Below, one piece after another: positions 1 through 6,856 of a stretch of 6,989 bases of DNA. The notes under the pieces were generated by a model that was not told where the DNA came from, made no database searches, and was given only the letters and a program-made list of their open reading frames with translations. The translations under genes were made by a program, and so were the position numbers. The stretch lies in contig CALWII010000008.1 in assembly GCA_944380695.1 (NCBI GenBank), positions 1 through 6,989 of the forward strand, given 5' to 3'. The stretch's first letter is position 1, and each line of letters starts with the position of its first letter. Source of the DNA: an uncultured Clostridia bacterium. GTDB lineage: Bacteria > Bacillota > Clostridia > Christensenellales > UBA1242.

Positions 1-1230
1 ATTTATCCTGCAACCCATTATGCTGTTGGGAATGATAGATTGAAACAGGCGATTCAACAAATCAGTGTTGACAGGGAGATTGCAATAAAAAAGTTTGAAG
101 CAGAGGGAAAACCTTTGGAGGCTGAAAGAATTGGACAACGAGTGGCTTATGACCTAGAAATGATGAGCGAAATTGGATATTGTAGTGGCATTGAAAATTA
201 TTCAAGATACTTTGACGGCAGAAAACCAGGCGAACCACCTTTCACATTGATTGATTACTTTCCTAATGATTTTATTACTATTATTGATGAGAGCCATATG
301 ACATTGCCACAAATTAGAGCTATGTTTAATGGAGATAAAGCAAGAAAAGCAAGCTTGGTGGATTATGGATTTAGATTGGAAGCGGCAAAAGATAACAGAC
401 CATTAAAATTTGAAGAATTTAATGAAAGATTAGGGCAAACGCTCTATGTTTCCGCAACGCCATCTAAATACGAGATTGAAAAAGCTGACCAAGTTGTTGA
501 ACAGTTGTTGAGACCTACCGGACTTCTTGATCCGACAATTGAAGTTCGTCCTTCAAAAAACCAAATTGACGATTTAATGAAAGAAATAAACAATACAATT
601 GAACACGGGTGTCGAGTGCTGGTTACAACTCTAACAAAAAAAATGGCAGAAAGTTTGACTACTTATCTTTCAGATAGAAAGTATAAGGTAAAATATTTAC
701 ATTCTGAAATCGATACTATGGAAAGAGTAGAAATAATTAATGGGTTGAGAAGTGGCGAGTTTGATGTACTTGTAGGTATCAACCTTTTAAGAGAAGGACT
801 CGATATGCCAGAAGTTGAACTTGTGGCTATTCTTGATGCTGATAAAGAAGGCTTTTTGAGATCTGAAGGCGCATTAATTCAAACGGTAGGCAGAGTGGCT
901 CGTAATGAAAATGGAAGAGCTATTATGTATGCAGATGAAATCACCGATTCAATGAAGCGTGCGATTGAGGAAACCGCAAGGAGAAGAGCAATACAAAACA
1001 ATTATAATTTACAACATAACATAACACCAAAAACAATTAAAAAAGAAATTAAAAACACGCTTGAAATTACCAAAAAAATTGGAGATGAAAAAATTGCGAA
1101 AAAAGATATTCCAGCGGAGATTGAGAGGTTGACATCTATGATGAAGCTGGCTTCAAATTCACTTGATTTTGAAAGAGCAATCGAATTAAGAAATAAAATT
1201 ACGGAATTGAAAAAAAGATTAGGAAAATAA
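1..1230 (+). CDS. uvrB: UvrABC system protein B, C-terminal part (5' end outside window)
   Basis: UvrB is the DNA-damage-verifying helicase-like subunit of bacterial nucleotide excision repair. UvrA loads it onto damage, and it then recruits UvrC. The frame is open from base 1, and the first residues (IYPATHYAV) already match the interior of UvrB, so the TTG at 40 is not a real start. About 240 N-terminal residues, including Walker A and the beta-hairpin, should lie upstream. In local residue numbers I see the DESH Walker B at 96-99, the SATP motif at 151-154, GINLLREGLDMPEVE near 260 and helicase motif VI QTVGRVARN at 294-302. A C-terminal UVR domain at about 370-405 (IPAEIERLTSMM...DFERAIELRNKI) contacts UvrC and UvrA. 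Motif VI carries GRVAR where GRAAR is usual, but both arginines are kept. No terminator follows, so transcripts may run on into uvrA 66 nt downstream. Confidence 0.97.
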   Translation: MYPATHYAVGNDRLKQAIQQISVDREIAIKKFEAEGKPLEAERIGQRVAYDLEMMSEIGYCSGIENYSRYFDGRKPGEPPFTLIDYFPNDFITIIDESHMTLPQIRAMFNGDKARKASLVDYGFRLEAAKDNRPLKFEEFNERLGQTLYVSATPSKYEIEKADQVVEQLLRPTGLLDPTIEVRPSKNQIDDLMKEINNTIEHGCRVLVTTLTKKMAESLTTYLSDRKYKVKYLHSEIDTMERVEIINGLRSGEFDVLVGINLLREGLDMPEVELVAILDADKEGFLRSEGALIQTVGRVARNENGRAIMYADEITDSMKRAIEETARRRAIQNNYNLQHNITPKTIKKEIKNTLEITKKIGDEKIAKKDIPAEIERLTSMMKLASNSLDFERAIELRNKITELKKRLGK

Positions 1231-1250
1231 CTTGTGTTTGTTATTTTTAG

Positions 1251-1270
1251 TAAAATTAAAGTTAATTTTA
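1251..1270. repeat. Perfect 9+2+9 inverted repeat in the uvrB-uvrA gap
   Basis: The arms TAAAATTAA (1251-1259) and TTAATTTTA (1262-1270) are exact reverse complements separated by AG. The repeat sits where the -35 region of the uvrA promoter should be (about 1260-1265). It could be an operator that blocks polymerase, or a weak hairpin in uvrB read-through RNA. There is no T-tract after it, so it is not a terminator. It does not resemble the Bacillus-type SOS box (GAAC-N4-GTTC). In such AT-rich DNA chance is possible. Confidence 0.5.
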
Positions 1271-1279
1271 ACAAAATTG

Positions 1280-1288
1280 TGTTATAAT
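1280..1288 (+). promoter_or_regulatory. Extended -10 promoter of uvrA
   Basis: TGT followed by a perfect TATAAT (1283-1288) forms an extended -10 element. With the preceding TG at 1278-1279 it matches the Gram-positive TRTGn motif. No good -35 hexamer lies 16-18 bp upstream; the best 17-bp position, 1260-1265, reads AGTTAA. The expected transcription start, 7 nt after the hexamer, is about 1295, two bases before the uvrA ATG. The mRNA would be essentially leaderless. Confidence 0.7.
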
Positions 1289-1296
1289 ATTATTAT

Positions 1297-4140
1297 ATGG
1301 ATAAAGAAATTAAAATTATAGGGGCAAAAGAAAATAATTTAAAGAATGTTAGCTTGACTATTCCAAGGGACAAGCTAATCGTTTTTACCGGTGTAAGTGG
1401 GTCTGGAAAAACTTCACTCGCTTTTGGAACAATTTATGCTGAAGGGCAAAGAAGATATATAGAAAGTTTGTCTTCGTATGCAAGAATGTTTTTGGGACAA
1501 GCACAAAAGCCAGATGTCGAAGCAATTGAAGGATTGTCACCATCAATTTCTATTGACCAAAAAACTACTAACCATAATCCAAGATCAACAGTAGGGACTG
1601 TAACAGAAATTTACGACTATCTCCGTTTATTGTTTGCAAGAGTTGGCACAACTTATTGTCCTCACTGTGACAAGCCAATTTCTAGACAAACAATTGATCA
1701 AATTGTAGATTCAGTTTTAATGCACAATCAAGGCACTAAAATAACTTTGTTCGCTCCTGTTGTAAGAGCTCAAAAAGGCGCTTTTGCCAAACTTTTCGAA
1801 AACCTTAAAAAAAGCGGGTATGTAAGAGTTTTAGTCGACGGCAATATGTGGACTCTCGATGAGGAAATTATTCTTGATAAAAATATAAAGCACGATATAA
1901 AAGTTGTCGTGGACAGATTGGTTTTGCGAGAAGGAATTGAAGGTCGGTTAGCCGAAAGTTTGGAAACTTGCTTAAAGCTCGCAGATGGTTTGGCGATTGT
2001 CGATTTTGATGGGGCAGAAGAGTTGTTTTCTACTAATTACTCTTGTCCTGTTTGCGGGTGGACATTGGAAGAACTTTCACCACGACTATTTTCTTTTAAT
2101 GCACCGTTTGGGGCGTGCCCAAATTGCTCTGGCTTGGGTGAAATTGCAGATATAGATGAAAGTTTAATACTGAAAAATTCTCACTTGTCAATTAATCAAG
2201 GAGCATTTAATCTTACTGGATGGCGCTATGAACCTGAAAGTATGGCAAAACGCTATTTTGATGCACTTGCAAAAAAGTATGGTATAGATTTGAATACCCC
2301 AGTGAAAGAGTTACCAAAAAAGCAGTTAAACATATTATTGTATGGCAATGATGGTGAAAAACTTGATTTGTTTGGTAATGAACAGAAAAATAAAACCGCA
2401 GAACATTTTAGAGGTAGTAAGGCTTTGGCCTTTGAAGGACTTATTCCGAACCTAAAAAGAAGACTAGCAGAAAGCAAAAGCGAATTTGTGCGATTTGAAA
2501 TCGGCAAGTTTTTGACCAACCAAACTTGTAAGTTGTGTCACGGTAAAAGATTAAATGAATCGGCACTTTCTGTGAAGATTGATAGAAAAGATATCATTGA
2601 CATCTGTGATATGCCTGTAAGCAAGTTATTACCATATTTTGAGAATTTAAAATTATCAAAAGAAAAAACAAATATTGCGGAAAGCATTTTAAAAGAAATA
2701 AAAGCAAGACTTAAATTTTTGTCAGATGTAGGGTTGGGCTACTTAACCCTTTCGCGCTCTGCCGAGACATTATCGGGTGGTGAAGCTCAAAGAATTAGGC
2801 TCGCTACACAAATTGGCTCGGGATTGGTAGGAGTTTTGTATATTTTAGACGAGCCTTCAATCGGCTTGCACCAACGAGACAACGATAAACTGTTGGCCAC
2901 TTTAAAAAATTTGCGTGACCTAGGGAACACATTAATTGTGGTCGAGCACGATGAAGACACTATGAGGGCGGCAGATTGGATTGTCGATGTCGGCCCGTAC
3001 GCTGGAGTTCACGGCGGAGAGATAGTCGCAAATGGTACTTTGGAAGAGGTTTTGAAAAGCAAAAACTCAATAACTGCTAAATTTTTAAACGGTGAAGAAA
3101 AAATTGAAATCCCTTTATCAAGACGAAAACCGAGTGGTTTTTTAAAGGTGAGAGGTGCTGGGGAAAATAACTTGAAAAATCTTGATGTCGACATACCTTT
3201 AGGTGTTATGTGTGCTGTTACCGGAGTTTCTGGGAGTGGGAAATCAAGTTTAGTTAACGAAGTAGTATATCCTTTTTTATCAGCGCAGCTAAATGGAAGT
3301 AAAATTGAACAGGGGAAAGTTAAGCGTATCGATGGGGTAGAAATGCTTGATAAAGTTATATGTATTGACCAATCTCCAATAGGCAGAACCCCAAGAAGTA
3401 ATCCTGCAACTTATACGGGAGTTTTCACCCCTATACGAGAGTTGTTTGCATCAACAAAAGAGGCAAAAGAAAGGGGCTTTACTGCAAGCAGATTTTCATT
3501 TAATGTTCGTGGTGGAAGGTGCGAAGCCTGCGATGGCGCTGGAGTTAAAGAAATCGAAATGTATTTTTTACCTGATATTAATGTTCCTTGTGAGGTTTGT
3601 AAAGGGAAAAGATATAATAGAGAGACACTCGAAGTTAAATATAAAGGCAAAACTATAACTGATGTCCTTGATATGACGGTTGAAGAGGCTTTAAACTTTT
3701 TTCAAAGTATTCCAAGCATAAGAAATAAAATACAGGCTCTTTATGATGTTGGGCTTTCATATATCAAACTTGGTCAATCTGCAACGACATTATCAGGGGG
3801 CGAAGCACAAAGGGTTAAGTTGGCAACAGAACTATCAAAAAAAGAGACAGGAAAGACCTTTTATATTCTTGACGAACCAACTACCGGTCTGCATATGTTT
3901 GATGTGAAAAAACTCATCGCAATTTTAAATCGGCTTGTTGAAAACGGTAATTCCGTTTTAATAATTGAGCATAACCTAGATGTTATAAAGTCAGCCGATT
4001 ATATTGTAGACTTGGGACCAGAAGGTGGAGATGGTGGTGGTACTTTAGTCGCAGAAGGAACCCCTGAAAAAGTCGCACAGAACAAAAATTCTTATACAGG
4101 ACAATTTTTATATAAAATATTAAACGGCACTAGCAAGTAG
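1297..4140 (+). CDS. uvrA: UvrABC system protein A (excinuclease ABC ATPase subunit)
   Basis: UvrA is the dimeric ABC-type ATPase that scans DNA for bulky lesions and hands them to UvrB. At 947 residues it is full length for the family. ATPase module I has Walker A GVSGSGKTSL (32-41), signature LSGGE (492-496) and Walker B YILDEP (515-520). Module II has Walker A GVSGSGKSSL (643-652), LSGGE (832-836) and YILDEP (856-861). Cysteine pairs form zinc sites: C250/C253 with C274/C277, and C742/C745 with C765/C768. Further CxxC pairs lie at 121/124 and 411/414. The ATG at 1297 is the only possible start, because an in-frame TAA (1285-1287) lies just upstream, inside the -10 box. The N-terminus (IKIIGAKENNLKNVSL) also aligns with the family start. 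No Shine-Dalgarno site is present. The gene ends with TAG and a terminator follows at once. It sits downstream of uvrB in the common uvrB-uvrA order. Confidence 0.99.
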   Translation: MDKEIKIIGAKENNLKNVSLTIPRDKLIVFTGVSGSGKTSLAFGTIYAEGQRRYIESLSSYARMFLGQAQKPDVEAIEGLSPSISIDQKTTNHNPRSTVGTVTEIYDYLRLLFARVGTTYCPHCDKPISRQTIDQIVDSVLMHNQGTKITLFAPVVRAQKGAFAKLFENLKKSGYVRVLVDGNMWTLDEEIILDKNIKHDIKVVVDRLVLREGIEGRLAESLETCLKLADGLAIVDFDGAEELFSTNYSCPVCGWTLEELSPRLFSFNAPFGACPNCSGLGEIADIDESLILKNSHLSINQGAFNLTGWRYEPESMAKRYFDALAKKYGIDLNTPVKELPKKQLNILLYGNDGEKLDLFGNEQKNKTAEHFRGSKALAFEGLIPNLKRRLAESKSEFVRFEIGKFLTNQTCKLCHGKRLNESALSVKIDRKDIIDICDMPVSKLLPYFENLKLSKEKTNIAESILKEIKARLKFLSDVGLGYLTLSRSAETLSGGEAQRIRLATQIGSGLVGVLYILDEPSIGLHQRDNDKLLATLKNLRDLGNTLIVVEHDEDTMRAADWIVDVGPYAGVHGGEIVANGTLEEVLKSKNSITAKFLNGEEKIEIPLSRRKPSGFLKVRGAGENNLKNLDVDIPLGVMCAVTGVSGSGKSSLVNEVVYPFLSAQLNGSKIEQGKVKRIDGVEMLDKVICIDQSPIGRTPRSNPATYTGVFTPIRELFASTKEAKERGFTASRFSFNVRGGRCEACDGAGVKEIEMYFLPDINVPCEVCKGKRYNRETLEVKYKGKTITDVLDMTVEEALNFFQSIPSIRNKIQALYDVGLSYIKLGQSATTLSGGEAQRVKLATELSKKETGKTFYILDEPTTGLHMFDVKKLIAILNRLVENGNSVLIIEHNLDVIKSADYIVDLGPEGGDGGGTLVAEGTPEKVAQNKNSYTGQFLYKILNGTSK

Positions 4141-4151
4141 GATTTTATGCG

Positions 4152-4180
4152 AATTCTCTCATTGAAATGAGAGAATTTTT
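4152..4180 (+). terminator. Intrinsic terminator after uvrA
   Basis: A perfect 11-bp stem (4152-4162 paired with 4167-4177) closes a TGAA tetraloop, and a run of Ts follows (TTTTT at 4176-4180, then ATTATGTTTT). It starts 12 nt after the uvrA stop. It separates the uvr genes from walJ, which has its own promoter. Confidence 0.92.
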
Positions 4181-4214
4181 ATTATGTTTTGGATTTTTAT
4201 TGCTTTGTGTATGC

Positions 4215-4243
4215 TTGCAAATTTGTATTTTAAATGATAAAAT
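4215..4243 (+). promoter_or_regulatory. Promoter of the walJ-htrA operon
   Basis: TTGCAA (4215-4220) and TAAAAT (4238-4243) are spaced by exactly 17 bp. TGA directly before the hexamer gives an extended -10. The predicted transcription start, 7 nt after the -10, is position 4250, the A of the walJ ATG. This points to a leaderless transcript. The preceding terminator supports an independent unit. Confidence 0.8.
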
Positions 4244-4249
4244 AAAAAT

Positions 4250-5032
4250 ATGCGTATTATAAATTTATCGTCCGGCAGTGATGGGAATATGACCTATTTA
4301 GAAACAGACAATGTCAAAGTTTTGATTGACATTGGTTTGTCGTGTAATGAAGCCATTAAAAGACTTGCGCTGATTGGGGTGGAGCCTTCCAAAATAGATG
4401 TAATTTTAGTAACCCACGAACACAATGACCACATCAAAGGGATTGATTGCTTTTCCTACAAATTTGATATTCCAATATTTGCGCACGCTGATGTTTGGGC
4501 CAATATGAATAACAAATTGTTGAAAACCCCATCTAAAAATAGGAGATTTTATGAAAGTTCTGGTTTTAAATTAAGAGATTTAGAGGTAACAGCTGTACCT
4601 TTGCCTCACGATGTGCCTTGTTTTGGTTACATATTTAAAAATAACCAAGGTAAAATAAGTATTTTAACAGATATTGGGCATACTAACGAGAGAATACTAG
4701 AAAGTATTCAAGGAAGTCAGCTGGTTTATCTTGAGTCCAATTATGATAAAGATTTGCTTGAAAAAAACATAAAATATCCTCCTGCATTAAAACGAAGGAT
4801 TTCTGGTGGGCACGGGCATATTTCAAACAAAGAAGCGGCTTGTGTGATTAGAATGCTTGCCAAATCTGGCACTCGTCAAGTCGTTTTATCCCATTTAAGT
4901 AAAGAGAACAACTCACCGATGCTTGCTTATAATTTTATTGCAGAGTATTTACAGCAGTTTGGCATTATTGAGGGAGTACATATTAAAATTGATGTGGCAA
5001 CAACTCAACCGGGGACTATGTTCAGACTCTAA
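4250..5032 (+). CDS. walJ: WalJ/YycJ-family metallo-beta-lactamase-fold hydrolase
   Basis: This 260-residue cytoplasmic MBL-fold protein is full length for the YycJ/WalJ family. The N-terminal SSGSDGN (7-13) is the family's typical opening. The metal site is seen as THEHNDH (H56, H58, D60, H61), H120, D141 in LTDIGH and H215 in VLSHLS. An SGGHGHISN segment (185-193) is also typical. WalJ proteins are predicted metal-dependent phosphodiesterases or nucleases, and their exact substrate is not settled. In Bacillus the gene belongs to the walRK operon and is followed by an HtrA-type protease gene, as here, although walR and walK are not in the window. The ATG at 4250 is the only start: an in-frame TAA (4238-4240) lies inside the -10 box. 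There is no Shine-Dalgarno site, so translation is probably leaderless. Confidence 0.95.
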   Translation: MRIINLSSGSDGNMTYLETDNVKVLIDIGLSCNEAIKRLALIGVEPSKIDVILVTHEHNDHIKGIDCFSYKFDIPIFAHADVWANMNNKLLKTPSKNRRFYESSGFKLRDLEVTAVPLPHDVPCFGYIFKNNQGKISILTDIGHTNERILESIQGSQLVYLESNYDKDLLEKNIKYPPALKRRISGGHGHISNKEAACVIRMLAKSGTRQVVLSHLSKENNSPMLAYNFIAEYLQQFGIIEGVHIKIDVATTQPGTMFRL

Positions 5033-5048
5033 TAACAGCTGATTTCAT

Positions 5049-5054
5049 AAGGAG
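5049..5054 (+). promoter_or_regulatory. Ribosome binding site of htrA
   Basis: AAGGAG ends 5 nt before the ATG at 5060 and fixes the start. It contrasts with the first gene of the same operon, walJ, which has no such site. Confidence 0.85.
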
Positions 5055-5059
5055 ATGTT

Positions 5060-6070
5060 ATGAAAAAGTTGTTTTATTTTTTTGTTATTAATACATTAAT
5101 TTTAAGTAGTTTTTGTTTTGTAGGCTGTGCACAAGCAGTTAGCGAAGACATAGATATGAATGTGAGAAAAATTTCTATGGCTACATCTTCCGATGCCCAA
5201 AGTATGCTTTCGGAGGCTAGGTCAGCGGTTGTGGGAATTTCGGTTGATTGTGTTGACAGCTATTCTATTGGCAGTGGTTTTGCTATAAGTGGTGATGGTT
5301 TAATACTTACCAATAACCACGTAATTGAAGGCGGAGGAGAAATAACTCTTTACTATGCAGACAAAACAACAGGAAATGCAAAAGTTGTTTGGACTGACCC
5401 TAATTTAGATGTTGCTGTTTTAACCTCAAACAGACAAATCCCTTATTTAGACACAAACATAACCGAACCGATTGTTGGAGAACCTGTTTATGCGTTGGGG
5501 ACGCCGTTAACATTGGAATTTAAACATACTATAACGCACGGTATTGTCAGTGCGACAAATAGGACTTTAGAAAGCCAAAGCTTTTCAGGTCAAACATCTT
5601 TTATTCAATCTTTAATTCAACACGATGCGGCAATAAATCCAGGCAACTCTGGTGGTCCGCTGATTAATTCGATTGGGCAAGTTATAGGTATTAACACTTT
5701 GAAAGCAAGCGAAGGCGAGGGCATAGGTTTTGCAGTCCCAATCGAAATTGGCAAAACCGTGATAGAACAGCTTGGAAGAGATATAAATTATACTACGGCT
5801 TATTTGGGCGTGTTCGGGTTTGACAGCGATATTGCACTCGCTTACGGCGAAAAGCTGGATGCTAAAGGAGTTTATGTAGTATCAACGACTTCTCCGGCAG
5901 AAGATGTTGGATTAAAAAAAGGCGACTTAATCATTAAAGTAGGCGACAAAGAAATTATAAATTTACTCGATTTGAAAATTGCAATTTTAGGAGCAGAACA
6001 CGGCGAGAGCATTTTAATCGAATATATTAGAGATGGAGTCGTTAAGCAAACATTAGTCACTTTAAAGTGA
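5060..6070 (+). CDS. HtrA/DegP-type exported serine protease with one PDZ domain
   Basis: This is a 336-residue trypsin-fold protease of the HtrA (S1C) family, expected to act outside the membrane on misfolded or exported proteins. The catalytic triad is H87 (LTNNHV), D117 (PNLDVAVL) and S197 (INPGNSGGP), all intact. A single PDZ domain fills about 246-336, beginning at the YLGV loop. The N-terminus (about 1-26) is a signal sequence with a KK start and a hydrophobic core. FVGC at 20-23 resembles a lipobox but has Phe at -3, and an AQA (24-26) could instead be a signal peptidase I site. Bacillus homologues (HtrA, HtrB, HtrC) usually have a cytoplasmic tail and a retained membrane anchor, so this one is short at its N-terminus. 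It follows walJ by 27 nt, has a strong ribosome site and no own promoter, and is very likely cotranscribed with walJ. The paralogue (htrA, htrB or htrC) cannot be assigned. Confidence 0.95.
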   Translation: MKKLFYFFVINTLILSSFCFVGCAQAVSEDIDMNVRKISMATSSDAQSMLSEARSAVVGISVDCVDSYSIGSGFAISGDGLILTNNHVIEGGGEITLYYADKTTGNAKVVWTDPNLDVAVLTSNRQIPYLDTNITEPIVGEPVYALGTPLTLEFKHTITHGIVSATNRTLESQSFSGQTSFIQSLIQHDAAINPGNSGGPLINSIGQVIGINTLKASEGEGIGFAVPIEIGKTVIEQLGRDINYTTAYLGVFGFDSDIALAYGEKLDAKGVYVVSTTSPAEDVGLKKGDLIIKVGDKEIINLLDLKIAILGAEHGESILIEYIRDGVVKQTLVTLK

Positions 6071-6087
6071 ATAAAAATTGAGTCAAT

Positions 6088-6127
6088 AAAAATATAGGAA
6101 ATATGCGTGTTTCTTATATTTTTTTTT
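6088..6127 (+). terminator. Probable intrinsic terminator after the walJ-htrA operon
   Basis: Bases 6088-6101 pair with 6110-6123 over 14 bp, with one G-T wobble and an 8-nt loop (TATGCGTG), and more Ts follow to 6127. The stem is nearly all A-T, and the A-run on its left could let it work on the other strand as well. An overlapping alternative pairs AAATATGC (6099-6106) with GCATATTT (6135-6142) and is followed by Ts to 6147. Confidence 0.65.
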
Positions 6128-6198
6128 ATTTAAAGCATATTTTTTTTGTCAAAAGTTCATTTTGGCTACATTTTTGTTTATAAATATTAAAAAGGGTC

Positions 6199-6227
6199 TT
6201 GAAAACTTGTACTAAATGTGTTATAAT
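6199..6227 (+). promoter_or_regulatory. Strong promoter of the unknown gene
   Basis: TTGAAA (6199-6204), a 17-bp spacer and a perfect TATAAT (6222-6227) preceded by TGTGT make a near-consensus SigA/sigma-70 promoter with an extended -10. Transcription should start near 6234, giving a leader of about 38 nt before the ATG at 6272. The rest of the 6071-6271 gap holds only the terminator region and AT-rich DNA in which I see no gene. Confidence 0.85.
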
Positions 6228-6261
6228 ATAATGACAAAGAAACATTAAGTTTATTTTGATT

Positions 6262-6268
6262 AGGAGGG
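6262..6268 (+). promoter_or_regulatory. Ribosome binding site of the unknown gene
   Basis: AGGAGGG is a full-strength Shine-Dalgarno sequence whose AGGAGG core ends 4 nt before the ATG at 6272. It makes that start secure and indicates high translation. Confidence 0.9.
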
Positions 6269-6271
6269 AAA

Positions 6272-6856
6272 ATGCTTTCAGAATTTATCTATTTGCATTT
6301 CGCTGGCAAGAAAAAAGACAAAAAAGGTAATATTATAGTCAAAGGTACGTATTCTCCTTTGAATGCTCAATCTTTAAAGAAAAAGGCTTTACAAGAATTT
6401 ACGGATACTAATTGGGATAGTCTTTATTCGGTTAAAGATGTTTTTTTACCTTTTACAGAGCATAAGCTTGAAAAGAATTTATCTTCAAACGGTGCTTATT
6501 CAAGTAAATTGATTTCTTTACAACTAAATACGGTAAAAAATGCACTTTGGGAATTTATGACAAAGGGTATGTATGCTGAAACTTTGGCAAACGACAACAA
6601 TGAAATGATGCAAGCTTTTGCTGAGGCCGAAATGCACGGCGGAAGTTTTTATAGTATTTTTCAAATTGGTGATAAATATTGGGAAACAGAAAATGGATTT
6701 GATTCTAGTGATAAAATAGACAAATATTTTAAATTAATAGAAACGCTTGGAGAAGCAAAAGTTACAGGTGAAACATACGAGTTTGTCGACAATATTGTTT
6801 TTAAACCAGGAAATAAAGCAACTTTAAAAAATGAAGAGGAAACCAATTTGGCTTAG
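6272..6856 (+). CDS. Hypothetical protein, 194 residues, followed by in-frame open sequence
   Basis: I do not recognise this protein. It is real coding sequence by its near-consensus promoter, full Shine-Dalgarno site and long open frame. It has no signal peptide or membrane segment up to the stop, so it is probably cytoplasmic. Residues about 12-24 are rich in Lys and Gly (KKKDKKGN...), like a basic loop. A helical stretch at about 75-125 includes LNTVKNALWEFM and MMQAFAEAEMHGG. The later part is acidic and aromatic (YWETENGFDSSDKIDKYF), and the C-terminus is polar. GC in several hand-counted 60-base lines is about 27-38%, below some lines of uvrA. The gene ends at TAG (6854-6856), but the same frame continues with coding character to the window end. 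The protein may therefore be the N-terminal part of a longer product or of a disrupted gene. No function is proposed. Confidence 0.8.
   Translation: MLSEFIYLHFAGKKKDKKGNIIVKGTYSPLNAQSLKKKALQEFTDTNWDSLYSVKDVFLPFTEHKLEKNLSSNGAYSSKLISLQLNTVKNALWEFMTKGMYAETLANDNNEMMQAFAEAEMHGGSFYSIFQIGDKYWETENGFDSSDKIDKYFKLIETLGEAKVTGETYEFVDNIVFKPGNKATLKNEEETNLA

Noticed and set aside
40..42. TTG as the start of uvrB
   Set aside because: The frame is open from base 1, and the upstream residues match internal UvrB sequence, so the gene simply enters from outside the window.
1002..1274. Minus-strand open frame opposite the uvrB 3' end (and similar ones opposite uvrA, htrA and the last gene)
   Set aside because: These are shadows of strongly supported + strand genes, with no ribosome site or family resemblance.
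4147..4170. A 7-codon ORF (MRILSLK) with a weak SD-like TAGGA just after uvrA, opening like WalJ (MRIINLS)
   Set aside because: It lies within the terminator hairpin, and the similarity is only a few residues. There is no support for a leader peptide or a duplicated start.
4184..4237. A 17-codon hydrophobic mini-ORF (MFWIFIALCMLANLYFK) between uvrA and walJ
   Set aside because: It begins in the terminator T-tract, has no ribosome site and runs through the walJ -35 and spacer. Hydrophobic codons are expected by chance in T-rich DNA.
6071..6198. Possible small RNA, tRNA or attachment site in the gap after htrA
   Set aside because: Apart from the terminator hairpins it is plain AT-rich sequence, with no tRNA-like fold, direct repeats or riboswitch-like element that I can see.
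6854..6856. Genome-wide TAG reassignment
   Set aside because: uvrA ends in TAG at 4138-4140 with a full family-length product and an immediate terminator, so TAG acts as a stop here.
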